Shown here in pieces: positions 1 to 10,509 of a stretch of 64,000 nt of DNA. Each line of letters opens with the position of its first letter. Positions within the stretch are counted from its first letter, which is position 1. The translations under genes were made by a program, and so were the position numbers. Source of the stretch: Bacteroides faecichinchillae JCM 17102 (GTDB taxonomy: Bacteria > Bacteroidota > Bacteroidia > Bacteroidales > Bacteroidaceae); NCBI RefSeq assembly GCF_000614145.1, contig NZ_BAKK01000008.1:84377-148376 (forward strand), read 5' to 3'. Under the pieces are notes generated by a model. That model ran no database searches and was not told the DNA's origin. It was given only the letters and a program-made list of their open reading frames with translations.

Positions 1-194
1 GATACATCAAGAGTCAGTTTTTTGGAGAGTGCGATTTCAATTCCCAAGTTGGGAGTGGAAGTCGCCCAATACAAAGCGTTTGTCTTAATAGCAAATTTGG
101 GTAAATAGGTTTCATTACGTTGTACTTGTGCATGAATGCTTGTACCGAAAGCAAGCAGGAAACCAACTGCTAGTAAAAGTTTAATTGTTCTCAT
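1..194 (-). CDS. DUF3575-type outer-membrane protein, N-terminal fragment cut by the window edge
   Basis: Only about 65 codons lie in the window; the gene continues beyond the left edge. From the ATG at 194 the product has a charged start, a hydrophobic stretch and a cleavage site near residues 22-23 (SIHA-Q), so it is exported. The mature part reads KFAIKTNALYWATSTPNLGIE-like, which is the opening of DUF3575 proteins, small Bacteroidetes beta-barrels of unknown role. It is divergent from the carboxylase operon. The family call rests on this short stretch only. Confidence 0.6.
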   Translation of the reverse strand, partial: MRTIKLLLAVGFLLAFGTSIHAQVQRNETYLPKFAIKTNALYWATSTPNLGIEIALSKKLTLDV

Positions 195-378
195 TTTCGT
201 TAGGATATTGGTTTTATTAAAATGATAAGCGATAAACACCTGACCAAGGAACTTTGTTGAGACAACTTGCAAAAAAAATATTCGTGGATAAACTAAGAAA
301 GATGTTTAAGGGCATAAATACTAACAAAATATAATGGAGAAACGTTTATTATAGTAAAACATCAAATATACACAGTTT

Positions 379-1923
379 ATGAAAGAGCTTATCAAGAATT
401 TGGAAGAATTGAACAGGAAAGCTGAAAAAGGGGGCGGAGATGCCCGTATTGAGAAACAACATTCGGGGGGGAAACTGACAGCCCGTGAACGTATTGATTT
501 ACTATTAGAAAAAGGTTCATTTATCGAATTGGATAAATTGGTGACTCATCGCTGTACCGATTTCGGTATGGAAAAACAGAAATTTGCAGGAGATGGAGTA
601 GTTACCGGTTACGGTATGATTGGAAAACGTTTAGTTTATGTTTTTGCACAGGACTTTACCGTGTTTGGAGGAGCTCTTTCGGAAACACATGCCAAGAAGA
701 TATGTAAAGTGATGGATATGGCTATGCAGATGGGAGCACCTATCATCGGATTAAATGATTCAGGAGGTGCCCGTATACAGGAAGGAGTGCGCTCATTAGC
801 AGGATATGCTGAAATATTCCTTCGTAATTCGATGGCTTCGGGTGTTATTCCACAAATCAGTGCGATAATGGGGCCTTGTGCCGGAGGGGCGGTTTACTCA
901 CCTGCACTGACCGATTTTATTCTGATGGTAAAGAATTCCGGTTATATGTTTATTACCGGTCCCGATGTCGTGAAAAGTGTGACACAGGAAGAGGTAAGTA
1001 AGGATGATCTGGGCGGAGTGGATGTTCACATGACAAAATCGGGTGTTGCCCATCTTTCAGCAGAAAATGATATTGAATGTATTAATTATATCAGGGAATT
1101 GATCTCCTATCTTCCGGGAAATAATATGGAAGAACCTCCTTTTGTAGCTACCAGTGATTCGCCTACACGCTTGACACCGGAACTATCTAATCTGATTCCT
1201 ACTAATCCGAATCAACCTTACAATATAAAGGAGATGATAGAATCTGTAGCGGATGAAAATAGCTTCTTTGAACTTCAATCGGAGTTTGCACCGAATATTG
1301 TTACCGGTTACATTCGCCTGAATGGAAAGACGGTGGGAGTTGTAGCTAATCAACCATTGGTATTGGCAGGAACATTGGATATAAATGCTTCCGTCAAAGC
1401 TGCCCGTTTTGTCCGTTTCTGTGATGCATTTAATATACCATTACTGACATTGGTCGATGTGCCGGGATTTCTTCCGGGAGTGGATCAGGAATATGGTGGC
1501 ATTATTCGTAATGGTGCCAAATTGCTTTATGCTTATTGTGAAGCTACAGTTCCTAAAGTTACTGTTATCACACGTAAGGCGTATGGAGGTGCTTATGATG
1601 TGATGAGTTCTAAACATATTCGTGGGGATGTGAATCTGGCTTTTCCAACGGCAGAGATAGCTGTAATGGGACCGGATGGTGCTGTAAATATCTTGTTCCG
1701 CAAAGAAATAGATAAAGCCCAGTCACCCGAGACAAAACGAAAAGAACTTCAGGAAGAGTATCGCGAGAAATTCGCTAATCCCTATCGGGCGGCAGAATTA
1801 GGTTATGTGGATGAAGTGATTGACCCGGCAGTTACCCGTTTGCGGTTGATTCGCAGTTTTGAGATGCTTGCCAACAAGCGTCAGTCCAATCCGCCTAAAA
1901 AACATTCGAATATTCCACTTTAA
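379..1923 (+). CDS. pccB: Acyl-CoA (propionyl-CoA) carboxylase carboxyltransferase subunit / MmdA-like
   Basis: Carboxyltransferase subunit of a biotin-dependent acyl-CoA carboxylase, 514 residues, the usual length. The N-terminal half carries the GGARIQEG and [13 protein letters not shown] motifs of the acyl-CoA site, and the C-terminal half carries VDVPGFLPG and [11 protein letters not shown] of the carboxybiotin site. The next two genes supply a biotin carboxylase and a biotin carrier, 19 and 23 bases apart, so an ATP-driven carboxylase interconverting propionyl-CoA and methylmalonyl-CoA is more likely than a sodium-pumping decarboxylase; no membrane subunit is present. In Bacteroides this chemistry belongs to the succinate/propionate pathway. 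The alternative name is methylmalonyl-CoA decarboxylase alpha (mmdA). Substrate is inferred, not visible. Confidence 0.9.
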   Translation: MKELIKNLEELNRKAEKGGGDARIEKQHSGGKLTARERIDLLLEKGSFIELDKLVTHRCTDFGMEKQKFAGDGVVTGYGMIGKRLVYVFAQDFTVFGGALSETHAKKICKVMDMAMQMGAPIIGLNDSGGARIQEGVRSLAGYAEIFLRNSMASGVIPQISAIMGPCAGGAVYSPALTDFILMVKNSGYMFITGPDVVKSVTQEEVSKDDLGGVDVHMTKSGVAHLSAENDIECINYIRELISYLPGNNMEEPPFVATSDSPTRLTPELSNLIPTNPNQPYNIKEMIESVADENSFFELQSEFAPNIVTGYIRLNGKTVGVVANQPLVLAGTLDINASVKAARFVRFCDAFNIPLLTLVDVPGFLPGVDQEYGGIIRNGAKLLYAYCEATVPKVTVITRKAYGGAYDVMSSKHIRGDVNLAFPTAEIAVMGPDGAVNILFRKEIDKAQSPETKRKELQEEYREKFANPYRAAELGYVDEVIDPAVTRLRLIRSFEMLANKRQSNPPKKHSNIPL

Positions 1924-1942
1924 GAGATGAAAGGAGAAAATT

Positions 1943-3454
1943 ATGATTAAGAAAATATTAGTTGCTAACCGGGGTGAAATAGCTTTGCGCATCTTTCGTA
2001 CGTGTAGAGTGATGAATATTTCAACGGTAGCCGTTTATACTCACGTAGATCGTAGTGCTTTGCATGTTCGATATGCAGAGGAAGCTTATTGTATTTCCGA
2101 TTCGTTGGAGGATACTTCTTATCTGAAACCGGAATTGATATTGGCTATTGCAAAGAAGACAGGTGCGGCTATTCATCCGGGATATGGTTTCTTGTCGGAG
2201 AATGCGGAATTCGCCCGTCGTTGTGAAGAAGAAGGAGTGATCTTTATCGGTCCGAGTGCCGACATCATTTCGAAGATGGGAATTAAGACTGAGGCACGTA
2301 AGATTATGCGTGAAGCCGGATTACCGATTGTTCCCGGAACTGAGACTCCCGTACAAGGCATAGAGGAAGTAAAAAGAGTTGCCAAAGAAGTTGGTTATCC
2401 TATTATGTTGAAAGCTCTTGCCGGTGGTGGAGGAAAAGGGATGAGACTGGTTCGTTCGGAGGAAGAGGTAGATACAGCCCTTCGTCTTTCGCAATCCGAG
2501 GCAGGGACGTCTTTTGGAAATGATGCAGTCTACATCGAAAAATATATCGAAAATCCACATCATATCGAAGTGCAGATAATGGGAGATAAATATGGTAATG
2601 TGGTTCATCTTTACGAACGTGAATGTTCCATTCAGCGTCGTAACCAGAAAGTGATTGAAGAATCACCGTCTCCTTTTGTGAAAGAAGAGACGCGGAAAAA
2701 TATGTTGAAAGTAGCCGTAGAAGCTTGCAAGAAAATAGGGTATTACAGTGCCGGAACCTTGGAGTTTATGATGGATAAGGATCAGAATTTCTACTTCCTT
2801 GAAATGAATACCCGGTTGCAAGTGGAACATTTAGTAACCGAAGAATGTACGGGAGTAGATCTGGTACGCGATATGATAATAGTTGCAGCAGGTAATCCGT
2901 TACCTTATAAACAGGATGATATTAAATTTAGCGGGGCTGCCATCGAATGTCGTATTTATGCGGAAGATCCGGAGAACAACTTTATGCCTTCGCCTGGAGT
3001 GATAACAGTTCGTGAGGCTCCCGAAGGTCGTAATCTCCGTTTGGATAGTGCTGCTTATGCCGGTTTTGAAGTATCTCTGCATTATGACCCGATGATTGCC
3101 AAGCTTTGTTGTTGGGGACGTACTCGTGCTTCGGCTATCTCTAACATGGCTCGTGCTTTGCGCGAATATAAAATTCTGGGAATAAAGACTACCATTCCTT
3201 TCCATCAACGGGTTCTGAAGAATGCCGCATTTCTGGAAGGAAAGTATGATACCACTTTTATTGATACCCGTTTTGATAAGGAAGACTTGAAGCGGCGCCA
3301 GAATACAGATCCTACAGTGGCTGTGATTGCAGCTGCGGTGAGACATTATGAAAGAGAGAAAGAAGCTGCTTCCCGAGCAACAACTCTTCCAGTGGTGGGC
3401 GAATCTCTCTGGAAGTATTATGGCAAGTTACAAATGACTGCCAACAATTATTAA
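1943..3454 (+). CDS. accC: Biotin carboxylase subunit of acyl-CoA carboxylase
   Basis: ATP-grasp biotin carboxylase, 503 residues, which charges the biotin of the adjacent carrier with bicarbonate. Visible landmarks are the N-terminal [16 protein letters not shown] of the pre-ATP-grasp fold, [14 protein letters not shown], the glycine-rich ATP loop GGGGKGMR, the catalytic segment [10 protein letters not shown], and the C-terminal biotin-carboxylase domain (ECRIYAEDP). It extends about 50 residues past a typical AccC, as is common in PccA-type stand-alone subunits. It starts 19 bases after the carboxyltransferase gene and is clearly co-transcribed. An AccC role in fatty-acid synthesis cannot be excluded by sequence, but the neighbours favour propionyl-CoA. 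Confidence 0.9.
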   Translation: MIKKILVANRGEIALRIFRTCRVMNISTVAVYTHVDRSALHVRYAEEAYCISDSLEDTSYLKPELILAIAKKTGAAIHPGYGFLSENAEFARRCEEEGVIFIGPSADIISKMGIKTEARKIMREAGLPIVPGTETPVQGIEEVKRVAKEVGYPIMLKALAGGGGKGMRLVRSEEEVDTALRLSQSEAGTSFGNDAVYIEKYIENPHHIEVQIMGDKYGNVVHLYERECSIQRRNQKVIEESPSPFVKEETRKNMLKVAVEACKKIGYYSAGTLEFMMDKDQNFYFLEMNTRLQVEHLVTEECTGVDLVRDMIIVAAGNPLPYKQDDIKFSGAAIECRIYAEDPENNFMPSPGVITVREAPEGRNLRLDSAAYAGFEVSLHYDPMIAKLCCWGRTRASAISNMARALREYKILGIKTTIPFHQRVLKNAAFLEGKYDTTFIDTRFDKEDLKRRQNTDPTVAVIAAAVRHYEREKEAASRATTLPVVGESLWKYYGKLQMTANNY

Positions 3455-3477
3455 ATGGAGTAATAAAAAATATTAAT

Positions 3478-4002
3478 ATGGGTACAACATTAGCTACATA
3501 TTATGCCAAACTTCTGGATATGCCTGATACAGAATACAAGGTAGAAATTCTGGAAGATGGACCGATCAAGAAAATTGCGGTCAATGGCAAGGTTTATGAG
3601 GTAGATTATAATGTGGGAGGTGACTCCATTCATTCAATTATCATCGATCATCATTCTCATGGAGTACAAATTTCTCCTTCTTCCAATAATTCATATACAA
3701 TCATGAATAAGGGAGAACTTTACCAAATTGAGTTGCAGGGGGAAATGGAGAAAATACACAACGCACGTGCTGCTTCTGAAGCTGTGGGACGTCAGGTAGT
3801 ACAAGCACCAATGCCGGGAGTTATCCTGAAGACATACGTTAAGAAAGGAGATGACGTGAAGCGCGGGGACCCGCTTTGTGTATTAGTTGCCATGAAAATG
3901 GAAAACGAGATCCGTTCCACGACAGATGGAACGGTAAAAGAGGTATTTGTAGAAAATAATATGAAGGTAGGGTTAAATGACCGTATCATGGTGATTGAAT
4001 AA
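3478..4002 (+). CDS. Biotin carboxyl carrier protein of the acyl-CoA carboxylase
   Basis: Carrier subunit, 174 residues. The last ~75 residues are a biotinyl/lipoyl domain with the motif AMKMENEI; Lys140 in it is the predicted biotin attachment site. The preceding ~95 residues resemble the subunit-contacting region of propionyl-CoA carboxylases and are joined by a short Ala-rich stretch. It is the last gene of the operon, followed by a strong hairpin-plus-T-tract terminator. The protein depends on biotin, whose synthesis genes are also in this window. A starts-at-GTG variant was not needed: the ATG at 3478 directly follows a short spacer. Confidence 0.9.
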   Translation: MGTTLATYYAKLLDMPDTEYKVEILEDGPIKKIAVNGKVYEVDYNVGGDSIHSIIIDHHSHGVQISPSSNNSYTIMNKGELYQIELQGEMEKIHNARAASEAVGRQVVQAPMPGVILKTYVKKGDDVKRGDPLCVLVAMKMENEIRSTTDGTVKEVFVENNMKVGLNDRIMVIE

Positions 4003-4046
4003 CTTTTTAGATGATTAGTTTTTAAAAATTAGTTTTCAATAGGAAT

Positions 4047-4094
4047 TTCCGTATGGACAACCGAAATACATTCGGACCATACGGAACTTTTTTT
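4047..4094 (+). terminator. Rho-independent terminator of the acyl-CoA carboxylase operon
   Basis: Ten-base perfect arms TTCCGTATGG/CCATACGGAA enclose a second small stem CCGAA/TTCGG, and the outer stem is followed by C and seven T. It lies 44 bases after the carrier-protein stop codon. Confidence 0.85.
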
Positions 4095-4175
4095 AATAAT
4101 ATGTCTTATAATATCTTTATTATTAAAACTTTTATCTACATTTGACAGTTAAGTATATAAATATCTCACTACCTT

Positions 4176-6536
4176 ATGGATAGTGAACAAACAAAAACAA
4201 CACTCGAAGAGCAACTAGAGGCACTTAAAGAGGAGAATGCGCAATTGAAAAAACAGCTCTCTTTTTTAAAAGAGCATGCCCCTTTTGATTTTAGAGAGAA
4301 ATATGCAGTTAAGATATTAGATTCACTACCTGATATGCTGACTGTTTTCAGGCATGATGAAGTTGGCGTGGAAGTGGTGTCGAATGAAGAAACCAATCAT
4401 GTAGGCGTATCAAATAAGGATTTTGAAGGGATGCGAATGTGTGATATGGTTCCGTTGGAAGCATATCAAAATATACATTCCAATATGCAAAAAGTGATTT
4501 CAACTGGAACGGTTTCAACAGCACATCATGAATTAGACATTAATGGCGAACATCATTATTATGAAAATCGTATTTTTCCTTTGGATGAAGAATATGTGCT
4601 GATAATGTGCCGGGATATTACTAATCGAATTGTTACTCAACGTCAACTGGAAGTTTTTAAAAGTGTACTTGATAAGGTTAGTGATAGCATTCTTGCCGTC
4701 TCAGCGGATGGAACATTAGTCTATGCTAATAAACAATTCATTGAAGAATGCGGTGTAACCCAACAACTGGGTGTACAAAAGATATATGATTTGCCTGTTT
4801 CTATGAAAACGCCTGAAGCTTGGCAAGCACGTCTTCAACAAATCCGAGATAATGGTGGTAGTTTCTCTTATTGTGCTGATTACACGCGAAAGGGATATGA
4901 TAAAAAAGGGGTTCACCAAGTTTCCACATTTTTGACTAAAGAAAATAATAAAGAACTAATCTGGTTCTTTACTCAAGATATTACCGATGTTATCAAAAAA
5001 AAGGATGAACTTCGGGAACTCAATGCGCTGCTTGAGGGTGTTTTAAATAATGTCCCCGTTTACCTGTATGTGAAAGATCCGGAAGACGAATTCAGGTATT
5101 TATATTGGAATAGAGCGTTTACTGAGCATTCAGGAATACCAGCATATAAAGCTATTGGGCATACGGATGCGGAAGTCTTTCCTGAGAGCGAAGATGCCGA
5201 AAAATTTCATAGGGATGATTTGGAAGTACTTCGTACCCATGAGCCTCTTGAAATGCAGGAAAACTATATTTCGGCTAGTGGAGAAACACGTATTGTACAA
5301 ACTTTAAAAACGCTGGTTCCTATGGAAGGACGTAAACCATTGTTAATTGGTATTTCCTGGGATATTACTAGTCTGAAAAGTATAGAGCAAGAATTGATAA
5401 CTGCAAGACTTAAAGCAGAGCAGTCTGATAGATTGAAAACAGCTTTCCTTGCTAATATGAGCCATGAGATACGTACTCCTTTGAATGCCATTGTTGGCTT
5501 TTCCAAGCTGCTGCCTTTAGCAGAAAGTCCGGAGGAGGAGGAAACTTACTCAGATATCATTAATCAGAACTCTGACATACTTTTGCAATTGATTAATGAT
5601 ATTCTTGATTTATCCAAGATAGAAGCAGAGACATTAGAATATGTCAAGCGTCCAATGAATCTTGGAGAATTGTGTCGTACCATTTATGAAGTCCATAAAG
5701 GTCGCGTGCAGGAAGGAGTGACTTTATTCATAGACAATCAAGAAGAAGACCTAATGATTGAGGAGGACCATAATCGGATTATGCAGGTCATAACCAATTT
5801 CATTACTAATGCTTGTAAGTTCACTTATTCGGGTGAAATTCGTTACGGTTTTGAAGTGCGGGAAGATCACATTTACTTTTATGTGAAGGATACCGGTATT
5901 GGAGTAGCACAGGATAAGATCAACCACATTTTTGATCGCTTTGTCAAATTGAACTCTTTTGCTCAAGGTACAGGATTGGGGCTGGCGATTAGTCGAATAA
6001 TTATAGAAAAGATTGGTGGCGAAATCGGAGCTATCTCCGACATAGGTAAAGGATCCACTTTCTATTTTACTATACCTTATAAAGATAAAGATCGTGAACA
6101 GATAAAAGTCTTTAAAGCTGTAGAAGAAAAGCAAGAAGATAGTTTGGTTAAAAGACCACAGCAGATCAAGAAGATTTTGATTGCTGAGGATGTAGAAAGT
6201 AATTACATCTTAGTAAAGAGTCTGATAGGGGAGAATTATACGCTATTATGGGCTAAAGATGGAATGGAAGCTGTGGAGATGTATAAGGAATATCAGCCCG
6301 ATTTGATTTTAATGGATATCAAGATGCCTCGTATGAATGGATTAGATGCTATTCACATTATACGTACTTATTCAAAGGACATTCCTATTATAGCATTGAC
6401 AGCTTATGCATTTGAAACGGATAAAGAAAAGGCATTTGAGGCAGGGTGTAATGATTTTGTGACTAAGCCTATTTCGGAAGAAGCTTTAGTTAAAGTGCTG
6501 AGAAAATATTCCGGTTTTTCTAATCAAATAGTGTAA
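4176..6536 (+). CDS. Soluble hybrid histidine kinase with several PAS domains and a receiver
   Basis: Cytoplasmic hybrid sensor kinase, 786 residues, without signal peptide or transmembrane helix. Order: short coiled coil (about 3-35), three PAS-like sensor segments (about 45-150, 160-275, 285-410), HisKA with MSHEIRTPLNAIVGF where His430 is the phospho-acceptor, HATPase_c with N box and GTGLGLAIS, then a receiver whose LILMDIKMPRMNG motif places the phospho-acceptor at Asp714. It lacks the C-terminal AraC DNA-binding domain of the classical Bacteroides hybrid two-component proteins, so output must pass to another protein. No partner regulator is adjacent. Ligand unknown; PAS boundaries are estimates by eye. 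Confidence 0.9.
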   Translation: MDSEQTKTTLEEQLEALKEENAQLKKQLSFLKEHAPFDFREKYAVKILDSLPDMLTVFRHDEVGVEVVSNEETNHVGVSNKDFEGMRMCDMVPLEAYQNIHSNMQKVISTGTVSTAHHELDINGEHHYYENRIFPLDEEYVLIMCRDITNRIVTQRQLEVFKSVLDKVSDSILAVSADGTLVYANKQFIEECGVTQQLGVQKIYDLPVSMKTPEAWQARLQQIRDNGGSFSYCADYTRKGYDKKGVHQVSTFLTKENNKELIWFFTQDITDVIKKKDELRELNALLEGVLNNVPVYLYVKDPEDEFRYLYWNRAFTEHSGIPAYKAIGHTDAEVFPESEDAEKFHRDDLEVLRTHEPLEMQENYISASGETRIVQTLKTLVPMEGRKPLLIGISWDITSLKSIEQELITARLKAEQSDRLKTAFLANMSHEIRTPLNAIVGFSKLLPLAESPEEEETYSDIINQNSDILLQLINDILDLSKIEAETLEYVKRPMNLGELCRTIYEVHKGRVQEGVTLFIDNQEEDLMIEEDHNRIMQVITNFITNACKFTYSGEIRYGFEVREDHIYFYVKDTGIGVAQDKINHIFDRFVKLNSFAQGTGLGLAISRIIIEKIGGEIGAISDIGKGSTFYFTIPYKDKDREQIKVFKAVEEKQEDSLVKRPQQIKKILIAEDVESNYILVKSLIGENYTLLWAKDGMEAVEMYKEYQPDLILMDIKMPRMNGLDAIHIIRTYSKDIPIIALTAYAFETDKEKAFEAGCNDFVTKPISEEALVKVLRKYSGFSNQIV

Positions 6537-6697
6537 TTGTATGTCTGTATATATACCTGAAAATGGGAAAAATAATTAGTACTGTTTGTTATTATATATC
6601 TAAAATGAAAGAAGTCTAGGAAGTTATATTAAAAGATTATCTATTATTTTTCAATGAATACACACTTTATTTTAAAGTGGCTGTTTTGGGGTGGAAT

Positions 6698-6732
6698 GAA
6701 CGACTCATTAGGTTTAAACCGAGGAGTCGTTC
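6698..6732 (+). terminator. Inverted repeat, possible terminator or operator
   Basis: Nine-base perfect arms GAACGACTC/GAGTCGTTC flank an inner palindrome GGTTTAAACC. No clear T-tract follows, so termination of the kinase transcript is only one possibility. Confidence 0.4.
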
Positions 6733-6803
6733 TGCTTATATAAAATAATGTATCTTTTTAAATCATTAATGGATGAATTCTCCTACCTCATGTAATTTAA
6801 AAG

Positions 6804-6826
6804 AGTGTTGAAAGTTATTCAACACT
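6804..6826. repeat. Perfect 9-bp hairpin with 5-base loop
   Basis: AGTGTTGAA and TTCAACACT are separated by five bases. It sits about 150 bases before the AraC-type regulator and could be an operator or an RNA hairpin; role unknown. Confidence 0.4.
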
Positions 6827-6945
6827 TTACTTTGGTTTTGTCCTTAATAAATTCCCGAAAAATATCTTTTGTCCTAAAACTTAAAAAATATTATCAGATA
6901 TTAAAGAATTTCTAATATATTTTCTTTCATTATTAAATAAATTAA

Positions 6946-6953
6946 TAAGTTTG
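6946..6953 (+). promoter_or_regulatory. Candidate Bacteroides -7 box for the envelope cluster
   Basis: TAAGTTTG matches TAnnTTTG and lies 26 bases before the regulator start codon. The -33 region is poor (only TTTC at a plausible distance), so this is a weak call. Confidence 0.35.
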
Positions 6954-6979
6954 TTGCACAATCAAACAAAAAATACAGT

Positions 6980-7456
6980 ATGGGGACACATGGGGAACAA
7001 TTAGCGGGTACTAAACTGTACAATATAACTTCTACAAATATTAATCTGTATAACGGGGAAATGAAAGATACAGACGGTAAAGTACTAATAAATGAAAAGA
7101 TGAAGGACATATATGAGGATATTCTTTATGTTCTTGAAGATAAAAAGGTTTATCTTGACGCTCAGTTAAATCTGACAAAGTTAAGTCAGATTCTATTTAC
7201 GAATACGACTTACCTTTCAAGAGTTATTAATCTCCTTTTTAAATGTAATCTAAAGACTTTACTTAATAGATATCGCATTAATTATGCCAAAGAACTTTTG
7301 AAGAAGGAAGAATGCGATATTCAAAGCTTACCAACTAAATGTGGATTTGTTTCACGAAGCACGTTCTATAGTGCTTTTACTAAGTTTGAACATATCACTC
7401 CATCAAACTTTCGATCGCGTATTTTAAGTTTGAGATTACGGAATAAAGAAATTTAA
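6980..7456 (+). CDS. Small AraC-family DNA-binding protein
   Basis: 158 residues. The last ~110 residues form an AraC-type double helix-turn-helix: LNLTKLSQILFTNTTYLSRVIN is the first (with the typical leucine/serine spacing) and CGFVSRSTFYSAFTKFEHITPSNFR the second, including the conserved GF-S-STF-AF-K-G-TPS-like pattern. The first ~45 residues are too short to be a sensing domain, so the signal must come from elsewhere or the protein acts constitutively. It is 44 bases ahead of the coiled-coil lipoprotein gene on the same strand and is the obvious candidate to control that cluster. An internal ATG at 7061 could also be the start. Confidence 0.8.
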   Translation: MGTHGEQLAGTKLYNITSTNINLYNGEMKDTDGKVLINEKMKDIYEDILYVLEDKKVYLDAQLNLTKLSQILFTNTTYLSRVINLLFKCNLKTLLNRYRINYAKELLKKEECDIQSLPTKCGFVSRSTFYSAFTKFEHITPSNFRSRILSLRLRNKEI

Positions 7457-7500
7457 GTTAAATATAAATTTTTATTTTTCAATTAAACTACTTATTTATT

Positions 7501-10488
7501 ATGAAGAAATGGACTTTTTTGGTTGCATCTGCCATGTTAGTGGGTGCGACACCGGTCTTCACCGGATGTATTGACAATGACGAACCGGAGGGTATCAATA
7601 TCCTTCGAAAAGCAAAGGCTGAACTTATTATAGCAAAGAAGGTTGTAGAAGAAGCTGAATCTTTGCGTGTGAAAGCGGAAGCTACAAAACTGGAGGCAGA
7701 AGCTAAAGTACAGGAAGCTGAAGCTGAATTGAGAAAAGCACAAGCTGAGAAGGTAAAAGCGGAAGCTGCTCAGGTTGCTGCTTTAACTGAATCTGAAAAG
7801 GCTAAGTATGCAGCTGAAATAGCAGAAATAGAAGCTCGAATCGCTCAATCAAAAGCTGAAACAGAAGTTGCTATTGCTGCGGCTGAATCAGCTAGACAAG
7901 CTGCTGAAGACGCTCATCAACAGGCTTTGGCTGAAATGGAAAAGGCAAAAAATACACTGTCTGTAGAGGAACGTGCAACAATAGAGATGTATCAGAAACG
8001 TTATGATGCTGCTGCAACAGAATATAATTCTCGTTATATTGCGTATACTGATGCACAACGTGAATATGTAAAAGCTTTGGCTGCTGCAGAAAAGGGACAG
8101 AATAATGTTCAGTATACAAGACAGCTGGAAAAGAATGTTATAACTCAACAAGAGAATGTCGAACTTAAGAAGATTGCTTTGGAAGAGGCTGAAGCTAAAT
8201 TAGAAGAGGTGAAGGCATATGTACCTGGTGCACTTGCTGTAAAACTGACTGAAGCGCAAGATAAATGGAACGATATTCAAGATGAGTTGAATGCTCTAAA
8301 CGTGAAGATAGCCGAAGAACGCATTAAAAATGATGCAGAATACAAAAAACAGGCTGATTTACAGAAAGCATACAATGATTTGATGACTACAGAGGATGCT
8401 AAAATTTATGCAAAACCATTGACTATCGAACTTCCGACAATTGGAATTCCGGGTTATCAGGAAGGTAAATATGAGATTATAGAGGAGAAGGTTTATGGGT
8501 TCCATGTTGATAAGGATGGAGAGGCTATAGCTTCTAATAGTCACAATGGATATGTAACTGCAGTAGGACAGGTGAAAAACTTCATTTCAGGTCTTACTAG
8601 TAAACAATTGGATAAAGATGACCAGGCGTGGACACAAGCCAGCATTAATGAAATGACTGCTGAACTGAAGGGTTTGCAGGAAGCTTATGATGCTGATTTG
8701 AAGACATGGCAAATGGCTGTTGATGGTTATAATAGTGGTAATGGTACTGTATATTCTAAATATGTTGGTTACAATCCACTTATTAACCGTATTAATAACT
8801 ACAATACGTCAGTTGAGAAACTGGAGCCTTTGAGAGTAGATTGGATAGCTAAAACTGAAGCTAAAGATGCTGCAGAACAAGCTTGGAATGATAAAACAGG
8901 TGCTGGTGAACATACTGCATGGTTTATATGGAGAGAGACTAAAAACAAAGCTCAGGAAGAGTATGAAAGTGTAGCCAATAATATGTATAATGGTGCAGAG
9001 AAAGATGGTACAGCATGGGCTGCATATAGAGCTACTGCGCAAACATTATATAATGCTGTACATAAAGCTCAGGAAGATATGAGAGTGGCAGAGAATAAAA
9101 TTTCACTGCTGGAAGAAAAATTAGCACAGAATCCTACGGATGAGGCGTTGAAGGCACAATTAGACGCTGCTAAAAAGGAACTTGGTGCTGATGATACTGA
9201 AGGATTGAGAAAGGTCTATGCTGAGGCAAGCAAAAATCGTAATGAAGGTTTAGCTAAGGCTGCCAAGACTCGTGACAATGCGATTGCAATAGCTGAAAGA
9301 GAACGTGACCTTGCTCTGGCTCAGGCTTCGAAAGATTATACGAATCATAATATTGATTGGACTGCAACTAATGGGATAGATCCTGCATTTGTAGCTGAAT
9401 TAAAGAAAAATTATGAAGAGGCAGATGCTGCATGGATAAAGGCAGATGAACTTTATCAACCGGCTAAAGAGGCTGCAATCACACTCCATAATGAAATGTC
9501 AGAAGCTTATGTAACTCTTAAAGAGAATGTATTGGATGATTTAAGTGGTACTAGTTTTGTAGGAAGTTCTTACCCAGTAGTTATTGAAAACGGATTAAAT
9601 ATTGGTTATTACAGTTTGTCTTCAATTGTAGATGACCGTGAAGCTCAGACTTTTGATATCAAAGATCTTGTAATTAATAGCAAAAACTTTGTAATTGTAG
9701 CTTCACGTGTGCTTTACGGTTTGCCTTCAATGATTGATAAGTCTAATGATCAACAGTATAATAATATAATAAATGGCTTATTGAACGCAGAACGTATCAC
9801 TCCTCTTGAAAAAGCAGAACTGGATAAGATTATTATAGCAGAACATTATTTGACGGATCGTGAATATGAGGCTCCTACTTGGTATGGATTCTATGGATCT
9901 TTCGGTAATAAACTAGCTAAAGAAAGAGATATTGCCTATGCTAAAGCATTTATTAATGAACAGCCAACGATTGATGCCGTTCTTGCAACTCTGAATGAAT
10001 ATTTGACCGATTTGGAAGCACAAAAAGATGCACAAGGTGAGGTCGTATTGGAAGCTTATAACAATTGTGATGAACAAAATGAAGTAGTCAAAGAATTGGA
10101 AGCTGCATTCGAACCCGAAAGACGCGAATTGTCTATGAAGAGCAAGTTGCAAGGTAAGCTTGTTGCTTCTATTGAGGGGGCAATGGAAGCAGAAGGAACT
10201 TCTGATGAAGCAAAACGTGATGAAGCTGCTATCAAGTCTTTAATTGAAATTTGGACTACTAATGTGAAAGACGCTAAGGATGCCGAGTTCTCTGCAGGTA
10301 CTCAGTTGCAAATAGCAGAAAAGACACTGGAAGCATGGAACAATGAGTTGATTGATGCAGCAGATGCTAAGAAGGTATTGATGGACAATGCCAAGTATTA
10401 TCTGGATATAGCTAAAACAACTGTAGACAATACTGCTGCTGAATTGCAAATGATCCTTGAAAGAATCGGTGTATCTACAAAAGAATAA
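7501..10488 (+). CDS. Very large coiled-coil lipoprotein, probably surface exposed
   Basis: 995 residues, family not recognised. Residues 1-22 are a lipoprotein signal peptide ending in VFTG and Cys23. The next residues, IDNDEPEG, are strongly acidic, as in lipoprotein export signals that send Bacteroidetes lipoproteins to the cell surface (inference). From about residue 35 to 250 the protein is an almost pure Ala/Glu/Lys heptad coiled coil; further coiled coils lie near 380-420, 480-660 and 800-990, broken by smaller globular parts (about 270-350 and 690-770, with aromatic-rich segments). There are few cysteines and no enzyme motif. It leads a run of four envelope genes and likely forms a long rod or tether attached to them. 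Myosin-like hits in a search would reflect composition only. Confidence 0.75.
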   Translation: MKKWTFLVASAMLVGATPVFTGCIDNDEPEGINILRKAKAELIIAKKVVEEAESLRVKAEATKLEAEAKVQEAEAELRKAQAEKVKAEAAQVAALTESEKAKYAAEIAEIEARIAQSKAETEVAIAAAESARQAAEDAHQQALAEMEKAKNTLSVEERATIEMYQKRYDAAATEYNSRYIAYTDAQREYVKALAAAEKGQNNVQYTRQLEKNVITQQENVELKKIALEEAEAKLEEVKAYVPGALAVKLTEAQDKWNDIQDELNALNVKIAEERIKNDAEYKKQADLQKAYNDLMTTEDAKIYAKPLTIELPTIGIPGYQEGKYEIIEEKVYGFHVDKDGEAIASNSHNGYVTAVGQVKNFISGLTSKQLDKDDQAWTQASINEMTAELKGLQEAYDADLKTWQMAVDGYNSGNGTVYSKYVGYNPLINRINNYNTSVEKLEPLRVDWIAKTEAKDAAEQAWNDKTGAGEHTAWFIWRETKNKAQEEYESVANNMYNGAEKDGTAWAAYRATAQTLYNAVHKAQEDMRVAENKISLLEEKLAQNPTDEALKAQLDAAKKELGADDTEGLRKVYAEASKNRNEGLAKAAKTRDNAIAIAERERDLALAQASKDYTNHNIDWTATNGIDPAFVAELKKNYEEADAAWIKADELYQPAKEAAITLHNEMSEAYVTLKENVLDDLSGTSFVGSSYPVVIENGLNIGYYSLSSIVDDREAQTFDIKDLVINSKNFVIVASRVLYGLPSMIDKSNDQQYNNIINGLLNAERITPLEKAELDKIIIAEHYLTDREYEAPTWYGFYGSFGNKLAKERDIAYAKAFINEQPTIDAVLATLNEYLTDLEAQKDAQGEVVLEAYNNCDEQNEVVKELEAAFEPERRELSMKSKLQGKLVASIEGAMEAEGTSDEAKRDEAAIKSLIEIWTTNVKDAKDAEFSAGTQLQIAEKTLEAWNNELIDAADAKKVLMDNAKYYLDIAKTTVDNTAAELQMILERIGVSTKE

Positions 10489-10509
10489 TAATAAACTAAG
10501 AAGACTAAG

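Larger units (their letters stand above)
6537..6979. other. Gene-free interval between the hybrid kinase and the AraC-type regulator
   Basis: About 440 AT-rich bases with no credible ORF. It contains two inverted repeats (6698-6732 and 6804-6826) and one -7-like box shortly before the regulator. Nothing else recognisable. Confidence 0.6.

Noticed and set aside
4176..6536. Classical Bacteroides hybrid two-component system regulator
   Set aside because: It lacks the periplasmic propeller, membrane helix and C-terminal AraC domain.
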